Shown here in pieces: positions 56,438-64,000 of a stretch of 64,000 nt of DNA. This DNA is from Allocatelliglobosispora scoriae. GTDB lineage: Bacteria; Actinomycetota; Actinomycetes; Mycobacteriales; Micromonosporaceae. Under the pieces are notes generated by a model, which was given only the letters and a program-made list of their open reading frames with translations, was not told where the DNA came from and ran no database searches. The DNA is taken from the NCBI RefSeq assembly GCF_014204945.1, contig NZ_JACHMN010000002.1, positions 1,130,503 to 1,194,502 on the forward strand. The letters are read 5' to 3'. The position numbers were made by a program, and so were the translations under genes. Every line of letters starts with the position of its first letter. Positions within the stretch are counted from its first letter, which is position 1.

Positions 56438-58504
56438 GTGAAGTTGTCACAACGTTTCGCCGTGGGAGCGATCCTCACGGCGACGGGAATGGTGATGGCG
56501 GCAACCACCGCCTTGGTGTTCACACCCGCCGCCGCAGCTCCGGCAACCCCGGAAGCGGCTCGCGCGATGGCAGCCCAGTCGGCCGACGCGCTCGTCGCCA
56601 GCCGACCGTCCTACCTGCACGCGGGCGCGGATGAGCAGTTCATCCAGCGCGCCGTCATCTCGTCGGAGGGCATGCAGTACGTCCCCTACGAGCGGACCTA
56701 CCGCGGCCTGCCCGTCGTCGGCGGCGACTTCGTCCTGGTGGCCGACGGCAACGGCCAGGTCAAGTACAACTCCGTCGCGATGGAGCAGTCGATCGGCACC
56801 ATCTCGATGCTGCCGAAGGTGACCCAGAAGGCCGCCGAGAAGACCGCCGCCTCGCTGCTCAAGACCGTCGGCACCGTCGAGCCCTCCAAGCTCGTCGTCT
56901 TCGCCCTGGAGACGACGCCCCGGCTCGCCTGGGAGACCACGGTCAACGGCACCGGCGCCGAGGGCGTCAGCCGCCTCACCGTCCACATCGACGCCGCCAC
57001 CGGCGCGGTGCTCAAGACCCGCGAGCGGGTCATGCACGGCACCGGCACCGCGGCCTACAGCGGCCCCAACCCGCTGACGCTCGCCACGACGCTGTCCGGT
57101 TCGACCTACTCCATGAAGGACCCGGTCACCACGAGCCTCAGCTGCCAGGACGCCGCCACGAACACCACGTTCAGCGGCTCCGACGACGCGTGGGGCAACG
57201 GCGTCGCGACCAACAAGGAGACCGGCTGCGTCGACGCGCTCTACGCGGCGCAGACCGAGATCAAGATGCTGAGCTCCTGGCTGGGCCGCAACGGCTTCAA
57301 CGGCACCGGCGGCGGCTGGCCGATCCGGGTCGGCCTCAACGACCAGAACGCCTACTACGACGGCACCCAGGTCCAGATCGGCAAGAACACCGCCGGTGCC
57401 TGGATCTCCTCCATGGACGTCGTGGGCCACGAGCTGGGCCACGGCATCGACGACACCACCCCCGGCGGCATCTCCGGCGGCAACACCCAGGAGTTCGTCG
57501 CCGACACGTTCGGCGCCATGACCGAGGGCTACGCCAACCAGCCGTCGGCCTACGACCCGCGCGACTACCAGGTCGGCGAGGAGATCAACCTCGTCGGCAG
57601 CGGCCCGATCCGCTACATGTACAACCCCTCGCTCGCCGGTGACGACAACTGCTACTCCAGCAGCATCCCCGGCGAGGAGGTCCACGCCGCGGCCGGACCG
57701 GGCAACCACTGGTTCTACCTGCTCGCCGAGGGCAGCGCCCCGACGAACGGCCAGCCCGCCAGCTCCACCTGCAACAGCACCAGCATCACCGGTGTCGGCA
57801 TCCAGACCGCCGCCAAGGTCATGTACAACGCGATGCTGATGAAGACCTCGTCCAGTTCCTACCTGAAGTACCGCACCTGGACGCTGACCGCGGCGAAGAA
57901 CCTCACGCCGGGCGACTGCGCCCTCTTCAACACGGTCAAGGCCGCCTGGAACGCCGTCAGCGTCCCGGCGCAGACCGCCGACCCGACGTGCACCGGCGGC
58001 ACCTCGCCGTCGCCGTCCGCCAGCGCCTCGTCGAGCCCGCCGCCCACCGGCGGTTGCTCGGGCCAGAAGCTGCTCAACCCGGGCTTCGAGTCCGGCGCGG
58101 TGAGCTGGACCCAGTCGGCCGGCGTCATCGACAACACCTCCGGTGAGGCCCCCCGCACCGGTTCGTGGAAGGCGTGGCTCGACGGCTACGGCTCCACGCA
58201 CACCGACAACCTGTCGCAATCGGTGACGATTCCGGCCGGGTGCGCGGCGTCGCTCACGTTCTACCTGCACATCGACACCGCTGAGACCACGACCACGACG
58301 GCGTACGACAAGCTCACCGTCTATGTCGGCAGCACCGCGGTGAAGACCTTCTCCAACCTCAACAAGAACACGGGCTACGCGCTGCAGACGGTTCCGCTGT
58401 CCGCCTACGCGGGGTCCACGATCACGCTGAAGTTCACCGGCGTCGAGGATGCGTCCCTGCAGACCTCGTTCGTCATCGACGACACCGCGGTCACCCTGAG
58501 CTAG
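56438..58504 (+). CDS. Secreted M4 (thermolysin-like) metalloprotease with C-terminal binding domain
   Basis: A protein of 688 residues from GTG 56438 (GAGGG upstream). It has a Sec signal peptide ending near AAAAPA, then a propeptide with FTP-type region (VPYERTYRGLPVVGGDFVLV). The catalytic domain carries zinc motif HELGH (331-335) and the downstream QEFVAD (Glu352, third ligand). The M4 C-terminal half follows, with AGPGNHWFYLL containing a catalytic histidine. A Ser/Pro-rich linker leads to a beta-sandwich domain (LLNPGFESGAVSWTQS onward), a binding module often removed after secretion. It degrades extracellular proteins. A long, structured, AT-richer upstream region suggests tight control. 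Confidence 0.9.
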   Translation: MKLSQRFAVGAILTATGMVMAATTALVFTPAAAAPATPEAARAMAAQSADALVASRPSYLHAGADEQFIQRAVISSEGMQYVPYERTYRGLPVVGGDFVLVADGNGQVKYNSVAMEQSIGTISMLPKVTQKAAEKTAASLLKTVGTVEPSKLVVFALETTPRLAWETTVNGTGAEGVSRLTVHIDAATGAVLKTRERVMHGTGTAAYSGPNPLTLATTLSGSTYSMKDPVTTSLSCQDAATNTTFSGSDDAWGNGVATNKETGCVDALYAAQTEIKMLSSWLGRNGFNGTGGGWPIRVGLNDQNAYYDGTQVQIGKNTAGAWISSMDVVGHELGHGIDDTTPGGISGGNTQEFVADTFGAMTEGYANQPSAYDPRDYQVGEEINLVGSGPIRYMYNPSLAGDDNCYSSSIPGEEVHAAAGPGNHWFYLLAEGSAPTNGQPASSTCNSTSITGVGIQTAAKVMYNAMLMKTSSSSYLKYRTWTLTAAKNLTPGDCALFNTVKAAWNAVSVPAQTADPTCTGGTSPSPSASASSSPPPTGGCSGQKLLNPGFESGAVSWTQSAGVIDNTSGEAPRTGSWKAWLDGYGSTHTDNLSQSVTIPAGCAASLTFYLHIDTAETTTTTAYDKLTVYVGSTAVKTFSNLNKNTGYALQTVPLSAYAGSTITLKFTGVEDASLQTSFVIDDTAVTLS

Positions 58505-58523
58505 TCCCTCCCCTCGCAAGAAG

Positions 58524-58557
58524 CCGGCCACCGTGGCGACAGTGCCGCGGTGGCCGG
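58524..58557. terminator. Hairpin between M4 protease and GNAT genes
   Basis: Perfect 10-base arms CCGGCCACCG and CGGTGGCCGG enclose a 14-base loop, between convergent stops. Confidence 0.7.
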
Positions 58558-58563
58558 TCCCTG

Positions 58564-59073
58564 TCAGCCGGCGGAGGCGGGCGGCAGGTCCTTGGCGAGG
58601 ATGACGCTGCGGTAGACCTTGCCGTCGTGCTGCAGGTGGCCGGCGACGCGGTAGCCGCGGCGGGCGTACCAGCCGATGAGGGCGTGCGCACCCTCGGCCG
58701 TGTTGAGGATGACCTGGGTCGCGCCGAGACCGGCCGCGTGGTCCTCGGCGGCCGCGAGCAGTGCCCCGCCGACGCCGCTGCCGTGACAGTCGGGGTGGAC
58801 CCCGAACTGGCTGATCGACGCCGTCTCCGGCCGGTCGTAGTAGGGCCGGTCCGCCGTGAGCGGCAGGACCAGGATCGTCCCGATCAGCCGGCTGCCCTCG
58901 GCCGCGACGAACGCATCCCCGCTGCTCAGCCGCCCACGGGTCACCTCGACGCCCTGGTCGACGGCGGTGTAGTTGAAGCCCTGTGCCGCCAGCCCCGCGT
59001 AGGCGGCGTGCAGCAGCGAGGTCAGCTCGGCCGGTGAATCGGTCGCGGCGAGCCGTCGAATGATGATCGACAT
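58564..59073 (-). CDS. GNAT-family N-acetyltransferase
   Basis: A protein of 169 residues with the GNAT fold. The acetyl-CoA-binding motif A reads QFGVHPDCHGSGVGGALLAA, with the Q/R-x-x-G-x-G/A pattern, followed by a helix and ALIGWYARRGYRVAGHLQHD (motif B). Substrate unknown. It lies 38 bp downstream of a site-2 protease gene on the same strand and may be co-transcribed with it. Confidence 0.85.
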   Translation of the reverse strand: MSIIIRRLAATDSPAELTSLLHAAYAGLAAQGFNYTAVDQGVEVTRGRLSSGDAFVAAEGSRLIGTILVLPLTADRPYYDRPETASISQFGVHPDCHGSGVGGALLAAAEDHAAGLGATQVILNTAEGAHALIGWYARRGYRVAGHLQHDGKVYRSVILAKDLPPASAG

Positions 59074-59111
59074 GCCGGCATTATGGCGCAGGAGCCCGCC
59101 GCGGGCCGACC

Positions 59112-60077
59112 CTACTTGAACCAGCCCGACCAGAAGCGGAACAGCTCGTAGCCGTAGTAGTCGCCGTTGATCGGCGCGCCACCGGTGTCGAGGATCCAGT
59201 AGCTCACGCTGCTGAAGGCGTCCCGCGCCACCGGCAGGTAGAGCAGCACGAAGACGACGATCAGGCCGTAGGGGCGGATCTGGTTGCCGATGCGGCGCGC
59301 CGATGCCGGCAGGTAGGGCTCGATGATCCCGTAGCCGTCGAGCCCGGGCACGGGCAGCAGGTTGAGGATCGCCGTCGCCACCTGGAGATAGGCGAGGAAC
59401 GTGAGCGCGGACCAGAAGGGCGCGTGCGGCTCGGTGACGTCGTAGATCGCCTCGGGTCCGCCGATCGAGACCGCGGCGAGCAGGATCACCGCGGCGATGA
59501 TGTTGATCGCCGGTCCGGCGGCGGAGACGAGCGCGTCGCGGAACCGGTTGCGCAGGCGGTGCGACTCGATCATCACGGCCCCGCCGGGCAGCGGGATGCC
59601 GCCCAGGAGGAGGAACACGAGCGGGATGACGAAGGTCAGGATCGGGTGGCCGTATTTGCGCGGGTCCAGGCGCAGGTAGCCCTTGCCCGCCACCGTGTCG
59701 TCGCCGCTGCGGTGCGCGGTCAGGGCATGCGAGAACTCGTGCAGGCAGAGGGTGATGAGCCAGCCGCCGAGCACGAAGACGAAGACCGACGCGGAGGCCG
59801 GGCCGAGGTCGAGCCAGAGCGTCACCCCGCTGACAGCGGTGATCACGACCAGCGCGATGAAGATCGGTGAGATGCCGCCGGTCCGGGCCGGTCGGCCGAC
59901 GCTCGACCGGCCGGCGAAACCGGACCGGGCCGACCGCGGCTGCGAGACCGGGCGCCAGACCCGGGCCTTGCGGCGGTCCCGCGCCACGTCGCGCTCGGCG
60001 TCGCGGACGCGTTTGCTCCAGTCCTCCTCGGCGGCGAGCCGGTCCAGCGGATTGTCGTCGTTACTCCCCGTGCCCAT
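59112..60077 (-). CDS. Site-2 protease family (M50) membrane metalloprotease
   Basis: A protein of 321 residues. A charged cytoplasmic N-terminus of about 68 residues precedes at least five transmembrane helices. The zinc-binding motif LHEFSHAL (His113, Glu114, His117) is in helix 2, and the distal ligand lies in NLLPVPGLDGYG, the NPDG-type motif. Intramembrane proteases of this kind cleave anti-sigma factors or signal peptides within the membrane. No anti-sigma factor is adjacent. A small insertion of hydrophobic loops between the motifs matches the FtsH-independent YwhC-like subgroup. Confidence 0.85.
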   Translation of the reverse strand: MGTGSNDDNPLDRLAAEEDWSKRVRDAERDVARDRRKARVWRPVSQPRSARSGFAGRSSVGRPARTGGISPIFIALVVITAVSGVTLWLDLGPASASVFVFVLGGWLITLCLHEFSHALTAHRSGDDTVAGKGYLRLDPRKYGHPILTFVIPLVFLLLGGIPLPGGAVMIESHRLRNRFRDALVSAAGPAINIIAAVILLAAVSIGGPEAIYDVTEPHAPFWSALTFLAYLQVATAILNLLPVPGLDGYGIIEPYLPASARRIGNQIRPYGLIVVFVLLYLPVARDAFSSVSYWILDTGGAPINGDYYGYELFRFWSGWFK

Positions 60078-60120
60078 GCGGGCAGGCTACCGGGACAAGC
60101 TGAGAACTCCCAGCAACCGA

Positions 60121-61062
60121 TCAGCCGACTCCGACGCCGGCCCGGCCGTGGGAGCCCTCCCCCTCGCGCGGCTCGGGCACCGGCAGCCCTCGGTGCAGCT
60201 CCGCCTCCAGCTCACCGATGGCGTGCTTGAGCGCGGCGATCCTGGCCGAGACCGGCTCGCCGAGCTGCGCGGGCTCCGCGCCCGATGCGCCCGACGCGCC
60301 GGCGGGCGCCGCCGCGTGCGCCGCCGCCGCGTGGTTGGCGTCGTCCTCGGACTCGATGACACGCGCCTCGTCGAGGGAGCTCAGCACGACCCCGAGCAGG
60401 ATGTTGACCATCAGGAATCCGCCGAGCAGGACGAACGAGATGAAGAAGAGCAGCGTCCAGCGCGACAGGGCCATGCCCTCGGAGATCGTCCCGGAGAGGT
60501 CGTCGAAGAGCATCAGGTAGAACATGGACAGCGTCGCCCGGCCGATCGAGCCGTACTTCTCCGGCAACTGCGCGCCGAAGAGCATCCACGCCAGCATGCC
60601 GTAGACGTAGAGCAGGATGACGCCGAGCACGGCGAGGCTCGTGGTGCCGGGGATGCTGCGCCAGACGGCGTGCACGATGATGCGCATCGTCGGGAAGATC
60701 CGGATCACCCGCAGGACCCGGGCCAGCCGGAACAGCCGCAGCAGGGTGACGTTCTCCCGGACGCCGGGGATCATGGCGCTGACCACGATGAGCAGGTCGA
60801 AGACGTTCCACGGGCTGCGGAAATACTCCATCGGGCGGCGGCCGCAGGCGGTGAGCCGGATCGCCACCTCGAGCGTGAAGAAGGCGAGGCAGAGCGAGTC
60901 GACCACGTGGAGCGCCCCGCCGAACTGCGCCACCGCGCGGGGATAGGTCTCCACGCCGAGGATGACGGCGTTGAGCAGGATCACCCCGGCACTGACCCCG
61001 TGAAACCACTTCTCCTCGGCGACGCGGGCACAGAACCCCACGACACCACGCGACTGCGACAC
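60121..61062 (-). CDS. Voltage-gated cation channel of the bacterial NavBac type, atypical filter
   Basis: A protein of 313 residues with six transmembrane helices. The S4 voltage sensor carries arginines every third residue (R109, R112, R115, R118, R121 in LLRLFRLARVLRVIR). The pore-helix region FYLMLFDDLSG (181-191) aligns with the NavBac FxxxTLESWS filter, but the Glu-Ser-Trp core is Asp-Asp-Leu. A C-terminal cytoplasmic helix (ARIAALKHAIGELEAELHRG) matches the coiled-coil tetramer bundle of NavBac channels. Ion selectivity therefore cannot be assumed to be Na+; two acidic filter residues could favour Ca2+. Confidence 0.83.
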   Translation of the reverse strand: MSQSRGVVGFCARVAEEKWFHGVSAGVILLNAVILGVETYPRAVAQFGGALHVVDSLCLAFFTLEVAIRLTACGRRPMEYFRSPWNVFDLLIVVSAMIPGVRENVTLLRLFRLARVLRVIRIFPTMRIIVHAVWRSIPGTTSLAVLGVILLYVYGMLAWMLFGAQLPEKYGSIGRATLSMFYLMLFDDLSGTISEGMALSRWTLLFFISFVLLGGFLMVNILLGVVLSSLDEARVIESEDDANHAAAAHAAAPAGASGASGAEPAQLGEPVSARIAALKHAIGELEAELHRGLPVPEPREGEGSHGRAGVGVG

Positions 61063-61151
61063 CCCGCGACTCCCCTCGTCACTACCGTCAACGAAACGAA
61101 TGATCAGGAAAAACGTGACGTTCGCGCTGGTGAGTGAAGGTCTGGTCCATT

Positions 61152-61165
61152 GGGGAGCGCTCTCC
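61152..61165. promoter_or_regulatory. LacI-type operator candidate 1
   Basis: GGGGAGCGCTCTCC, a near-palindrome around GAGCGCTC. It resembles CebR/CelR-type operators (TGGGAGCGCTCCCA) of actinomycete sugar regulators. Confidence 0.5.
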
Positions 61166-61225
61166 GAGCAACTGCCCTTCGTCCCGATTTGACCGTGCCG
61201 ACCGGCTTTGATTCACCGTGATGTC

Positions 61226-61254
61226 TTGACTGTTGCGGCAAAGTGTCAAACACT
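61226..61254 (+). promoter_or_regulatory. Promoter candidate of the ThuA/PKD gene
   Basis: TTGACT-N17-AACACT. LacI-type palindrome 2 starts 12 bases after the -10 element, a position where binding would block transcription. Confidence 0.45.
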
Positions 61255-61265
61255 GTTGTCGATGT

Positions 61266-61281
61266 CAGAGAGCGCTCTCTG
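61266..61281. promoter_or_regulatory. LacI-type operator candidate 2
   Basis: CAGAGAGCGCTCTCTG is a perfect 16-bp palindrome with a central CG, typical of LacI-family operators. It shares the GAGCGCTC core with 61152-61165, and the centres are 115 bp apart. Confidence 0.6.
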
Positions 61282-61355
61282 GCAAGATCGATGCATCCGT
61301 CCCGGACGTGATCGGCGCACGTCCTGTCTGCACCTCCTCCGACGGGAGTCCCCCC

Positions 61356-64000
61356 GTGTTACGCAGAATCAGTGTCTTCCTCTGCGCCCTCATCGCCGCC
61401 TGGGCCGTTGTGGTCCCAGCCGCGAGTGCCGCGCCCGACTTCACCGTCCTCGTCTTCAGCAAGACCGCCGGCTTCCGGCACGACGCCATTCCCGCCGGGA
61501 TAACGGCGATCCAGCAGCTCGGCACGGCCAACAACTTCGCGGTCGAGGCGACCGAGGACGCAGCGGCGTTCACCGACGCCAACCTGGCCCGGTTCAAGGT
61601 CGTCATCTGGCTCTCCACCACCGGCGACGTCCTCAACGACACCCAGCAGGCCGCCTTCGAGCGCTACATCCGCGGTGGCGGCGGCTATGTCGGCGTCCAC
61701 GCGGCGGCCGACACCGAGTACACCTGGCCGTGGTACGGCAAGCTCGTCGGCGCCTACTTCGAGAGCCACCCCGCACCCGCGCAGGTGACCGTCCGGGTCG
61801 CCGACCGGGTCAACGTCTCCACCGCGACGCTGCCGCAGCGCTGGTCGCGCTTCGACGAGCTCTACAACTACCAGACCAACCCGCGCGGAACCGCCCACAT
61901 CCTCGCCACGCTGGACGAGACGACCTACAGCGGCGGCGGGGACGGGTTCGACCACCCGATCTCCTGGTGCCAGAACTACGACGGCGGCAAGTCGTGGTAC
62001 ACGGGTCTGGGTCACACGATCGAGAGCTACAGCGAGGCCAACTTCCGGACCCACCTGCTCGGCGGCATCCGCTCCGTCGCCGGGGTCGCCGCCTTCGACT
62101 GCGGTGCCACCGTCAACAGCCGCTTCCAGCAGGTCACCCTCGCCAAGGGGGTCGCCGAGACCGGCGAGCCGATGGGCCTGACCGTGCTGCCCAACCGCGG
62201 CGTGCTGCACACCTCGCGCGAGGGCGTCGTCCGCTTCACCGATGTGGACGGCAACACCAAGGTCGCCATGACCCTCCCGGTCTACACCCACGACGAGGAG
62301 GGCATGCAGAGCATCAAGGCGGACCCCGCCTTCGCCACCAACCGCTGGGTCTACATCTACTACGCCCCGCCGCTCTCCACACCGCCCGGGGACGCCCCGC
62401 CGACCGGTACGCCGGCCGACTTCGCACCGTTCAACGGGCTCAACCGGATCTCCCGGTTCGTGGTGAAGGCCGACAACACGATCGACCCGGCGAGCGCCGT
62501 CACGATCCTGGACGTGCCGACGAGCCGCGGCCAGTGCTGCCACGTCGGCGGCGACCTGGACTTCGACGGTGCGGGCAACCTCTACCTCAGCACCGGTGAC
62601 GACACCAACCCGTTCGACTCGTCGGGCTTCACGCCGATCGACGAGCGGGCCGGGCGCAACCCCAACGGCGACGCGCAGCGTACCGCGGGCAACACCAACG
62701 ACCTGCGCGGCAAGGTCCTGCGGATCAAGCCGAGCGCGGCGGGCGGCTACACGATCCCGGCGGGCAACATGTTCGCGCCGGGCACCGCCAACACCAAGCC
62801 CGAAATCTACGCGATGGGCTTCCGCAACCCGTTCCGGATGAGCGTCGACAAGGCCACCGGCATCGTCTACCTCGGCGACTACGGTCCCGACGCGGGCACC
62901 GCCGACCCGGCCCGCGGACCGGCCGGACAGGTCGAGTTCGCCCGGATCACCACGCCGGGCTTCTACGGCTGGCCATACTGCAGCAGCTACAACACGCCCT
63001 ACGTCGACTTCACCTTCCCCAGCGGACCGTCGGGTGCGCCGTTCAACTGCACCGGCGGCGTCGTCAACAACTCGCCCAACAACACCGGCCTGCAGCAGCT
63101 GCCACCGGCGAAGACGTCATGGCTGCCCTATGTCGGGTCGAGCCCGGTGGAGCTCGGCGGCGGCGGCCTCTCGCCGATGGGCGGGCCAGTCTACCGCTAC
63201 GACCCCAACCTCGTCTCGGACGTGAAGTTCCCGCAGTACTACGACGGGACCTTCTTCGCCGGTGAGTTCGGCCGGCGCTGGATCAAGAACATCGTGATGG
63301 ACTCGACGGGCGCGCCGCTGGCGATCAACCCGTTCCCGTGGTCCGGCACGCAGGTGATGGACATGGAGTTCGGCCCCGACGGCGCGCTCTACGTGCTCGA
63401 CTACGGCACCGGGTGGTTCGGCGGCGACGCCAGTTCCGCCGTCTACCGCATCGAGTACGCCACCGCCGGCCGCGCGCCGATCCCCACCGCCACGGCGTCC
63501 GCCACCTCGGGTCTCGCCCCGCTGACGGTCAACTTCAGCTCGGCGGGCTCCTACGACCCGGACGGCAACCCGATCACCTATGCCTGGGACTTCACCTCCA
63601 ACGGCAGCACCGACTCCACGGCGGCGAACCCGAGCTTCACCTACACCGCCAACGGCGCCTACACCGCGACGCTGACGGCACGCGACAGCACCGGCAAGAC
63701 CGGTACCGCCAGCGTGGCGATCACGGTCGGCAACACCGCGCCGTCGGTGACGCTGACGCTGCCGGTCAACGGCCAGGTCTTCACCTTCGGCGACCTGGTG
63801 CCCTACTCGGTGACGGTGACCGACGCGCAGGACGGCACGATCGACTGCAATCGGGTGAAGGTGAGCTACATCCTCGGCCACGACACCCACGGCCACCCGC
63901 AGACCAGCAAGCAGGGCTGCTCCGGCACGATCCAGACGGTCGCCGACGGCGAGCACGGCAGCTCGGCGAATGTCTTCGGCGTCTTCGACGCGGAGTACAC
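61356..64000 (+). CDS. Secreted ThuA / glucose-sorbosone dehydrogenase / PKD protein (3' truncated by window)
   Basis: At least 881 residues, open at the window end. A Sec signal peptide (cleavage near ASA-A, residue 25) is followed by a ThuA domain (about 28-245: VLVFSKTAGFRHDAI, GGGYVGVHAAADTEYTW, SWYTGLGHT). A six-bladed glucose/sorbosone-dehydrogenase-like propeller follows (about 265-700: DLDFDGAGNLYLSTGDD, GKVLRIKP, MGFRNPFRMSVD, MDMEFGPDGALYVLDYG), then a PKD domain (about 710-790: YAWDFTSNGS). ThuA is a glutamine-amidotransferase-like fold linked to carbohydrate use; the propeller may use PQQ. It probably oxidises extracellular carbohydrate. GGGAG eight bases upstream supports GTG 61356. 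LacI-type palindromes upstream suggest sugar control. Confidence 0.85.
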   Translation, partial: MLRRISVFLCALIAAWAVVVPAASAAPDFTVLVFSKTAGFRHDAIPAGITAIQQLGTANNFAVEATEDAAAFTDANLARFKVVIWLSTTGDVLNDTQQAAFERYIRGGGGYVGVHAAADTEYTWPWYGKLVGAYFESHPAPAQVTVRVADRVNVSTATLPQRWSRFDELYNYQTNPRGTAHILATLDETTYSGGGDGFDHPISWCQNYDGGKSWYTGLGHTIESYSEANFRTHLLGGIRSVAGVAAFDCGATVNSRFQQVTLAKGVAETGEPMGLTVLPNRGVLHTSREGVVRFTDVDGNTKVAMTLPVYTHDEEGMQSIKADPAFATNRWVYIYYAPPLSTPPGDAPPTGTPADFAPFNGLNRISRFVVKADNTIDPASAVTILDVPTSRGQCCHVGGDLDFDGAGNLYLSTGDDTNPFDSSGFTPIDERAGRNPNGDAQRTAGNTNDLRGKVLRIKPSAAGGYTIPAGNMFAPGTANTKPEIYAMGFRNPFRMSVDKATGIVYLGDYGPDAGTADPARGPAGQVEFARITTPGFYGWPYCSSYNTPYVDFTFPSGPSGAPFNCTGGVVNNSPNNTGLQQLPPAKTSWLPYVGSSPVELGGGGLSPMGGPVYRYDPNLVSDVKFPQYYDGTFFAGEFGRRWIKNIVMDSTGAPLAINPFPWSGTQVMDMEFGPDGALYVLDYGTGWFGGDASSAVYRIEYATAGRAPIPTATASATSGLAPLTVNFSSAGSYDPDGNPITYAWDFTSNGSTDSTAANPSFTYTANGAYTATLTARDSTGKTGTASVAITVGNTAPSVTLTLPVNGQVFTFGDLVPYSVTVTDAQDGTIDCNRVKVSYILGHDTHGHPQTSKQGCSGTIQTVADGEHGSSANVFGVFDAEY

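Overview
The window reads as chromosome of a high-GC filamentous actinomycete. GTG and TTG starts are common and genes are densely packed. It carries families that are almost confined to actinomycetes: a DUF397/Scr1-type XRE pair, a DUF574 methyltransferase, an AfsR-like SARP regulator with NB-ARC and TPR, an FxsT-like STAND protein, and DUF1501/DUF1800 and DUF4235 proteins. Micromonosporaceae is my best guess; this is inference from gene content, not from a marker gene. I saw no rRNA, tRNA, CRISPR array, insertion sequence or prophage.

Layout. 1-2.4 kb: end of a phytanoyl-CoA-dioxygenase-like gene and two membrane proteins. 1.96-6.5 kb: a cysteine-free Rrf2 regulator divergent from a sulfate ABC importer operon (binding lipoprotein, CysT, CysW, CysA). 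6.8-9.2 kb: two membrane proteins sharing a CorA-like GMN/GVN two-helix tail, with a PadR regulator between them. 9.2-16.9 kb: methyltransferase, two hydrolytic or oxidative enzymes, a LigD-type primase-polymerase, the DUF1501/DUF1800 pair and a K+ channel with an RCK domain. 16.9-25.1 kb: two paralogous NB-ARC/TPR regulators, one with an XRE-like and one with a SARP N-terminus, then two secreted proteins. An exact 25-bp repeat carrying helically phased GTTCA units sits before the first regulator and before the divergent secreted pair, so this looks like one small regulon. 25.1-31.5 kb: SpoIIE-type phosphatase, SsuD-like sulfonate monooxygenase, an orphan FxsT-like STAND protein and a small cysteine-bearing secreted protein.

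31.5-38 kb holds two TetR-controlled catabolic units, each with visible paired operators: MFS transporter | TetR > flavin monooxygenase > SDR, and TetR | epoxide hydrolase. 38-40.9 kb: a tetracycline-resistance-type ribosomal protection protein preceded by an overlapping 35-codon leader ORF, and a degenerate GGDEF protein. 41-43.3 kb: DUF397, Scr1-like XRE and DUF574 methyltransferase. 43.4-45.8 kb: two secreted phosphoester-type enzymes, the first behind a PHO-box-like triplet. 45.9-52.7 kb: a stress island (holin-like protein, DksA/TraR zinc finger, DUF4235, HAD mutase and GH65 phosphorylase, hemerythrin with iron-permease-like protein, CsbD). Five promoters there share a GTTT-N16-GGGTAT-like, SigB-type architecture. 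52.7-64 kb: APC permease, alpha/beta hydrolase, secreted M4 protease, GNAT, site-2 protease, a NavBac-like channel with an unusual filter, and the start of a secreted ThuA/sugar-dehydrogenase/PKD protein behind two LacI-type palindromes.

Convergent gene ends are repeatedly closed by long perfect hairpins; one of them is followed by a 38-bp tandem repeat. No complete undescribed defence or biosynthetic system is proven. The strongest candidates for something new are the dual STAND regulon (16.9-25 kb), the GMN-tail/PadR module (6.8-9.2 kb) and the SigB-like stress island (45.9-52.7 kb).
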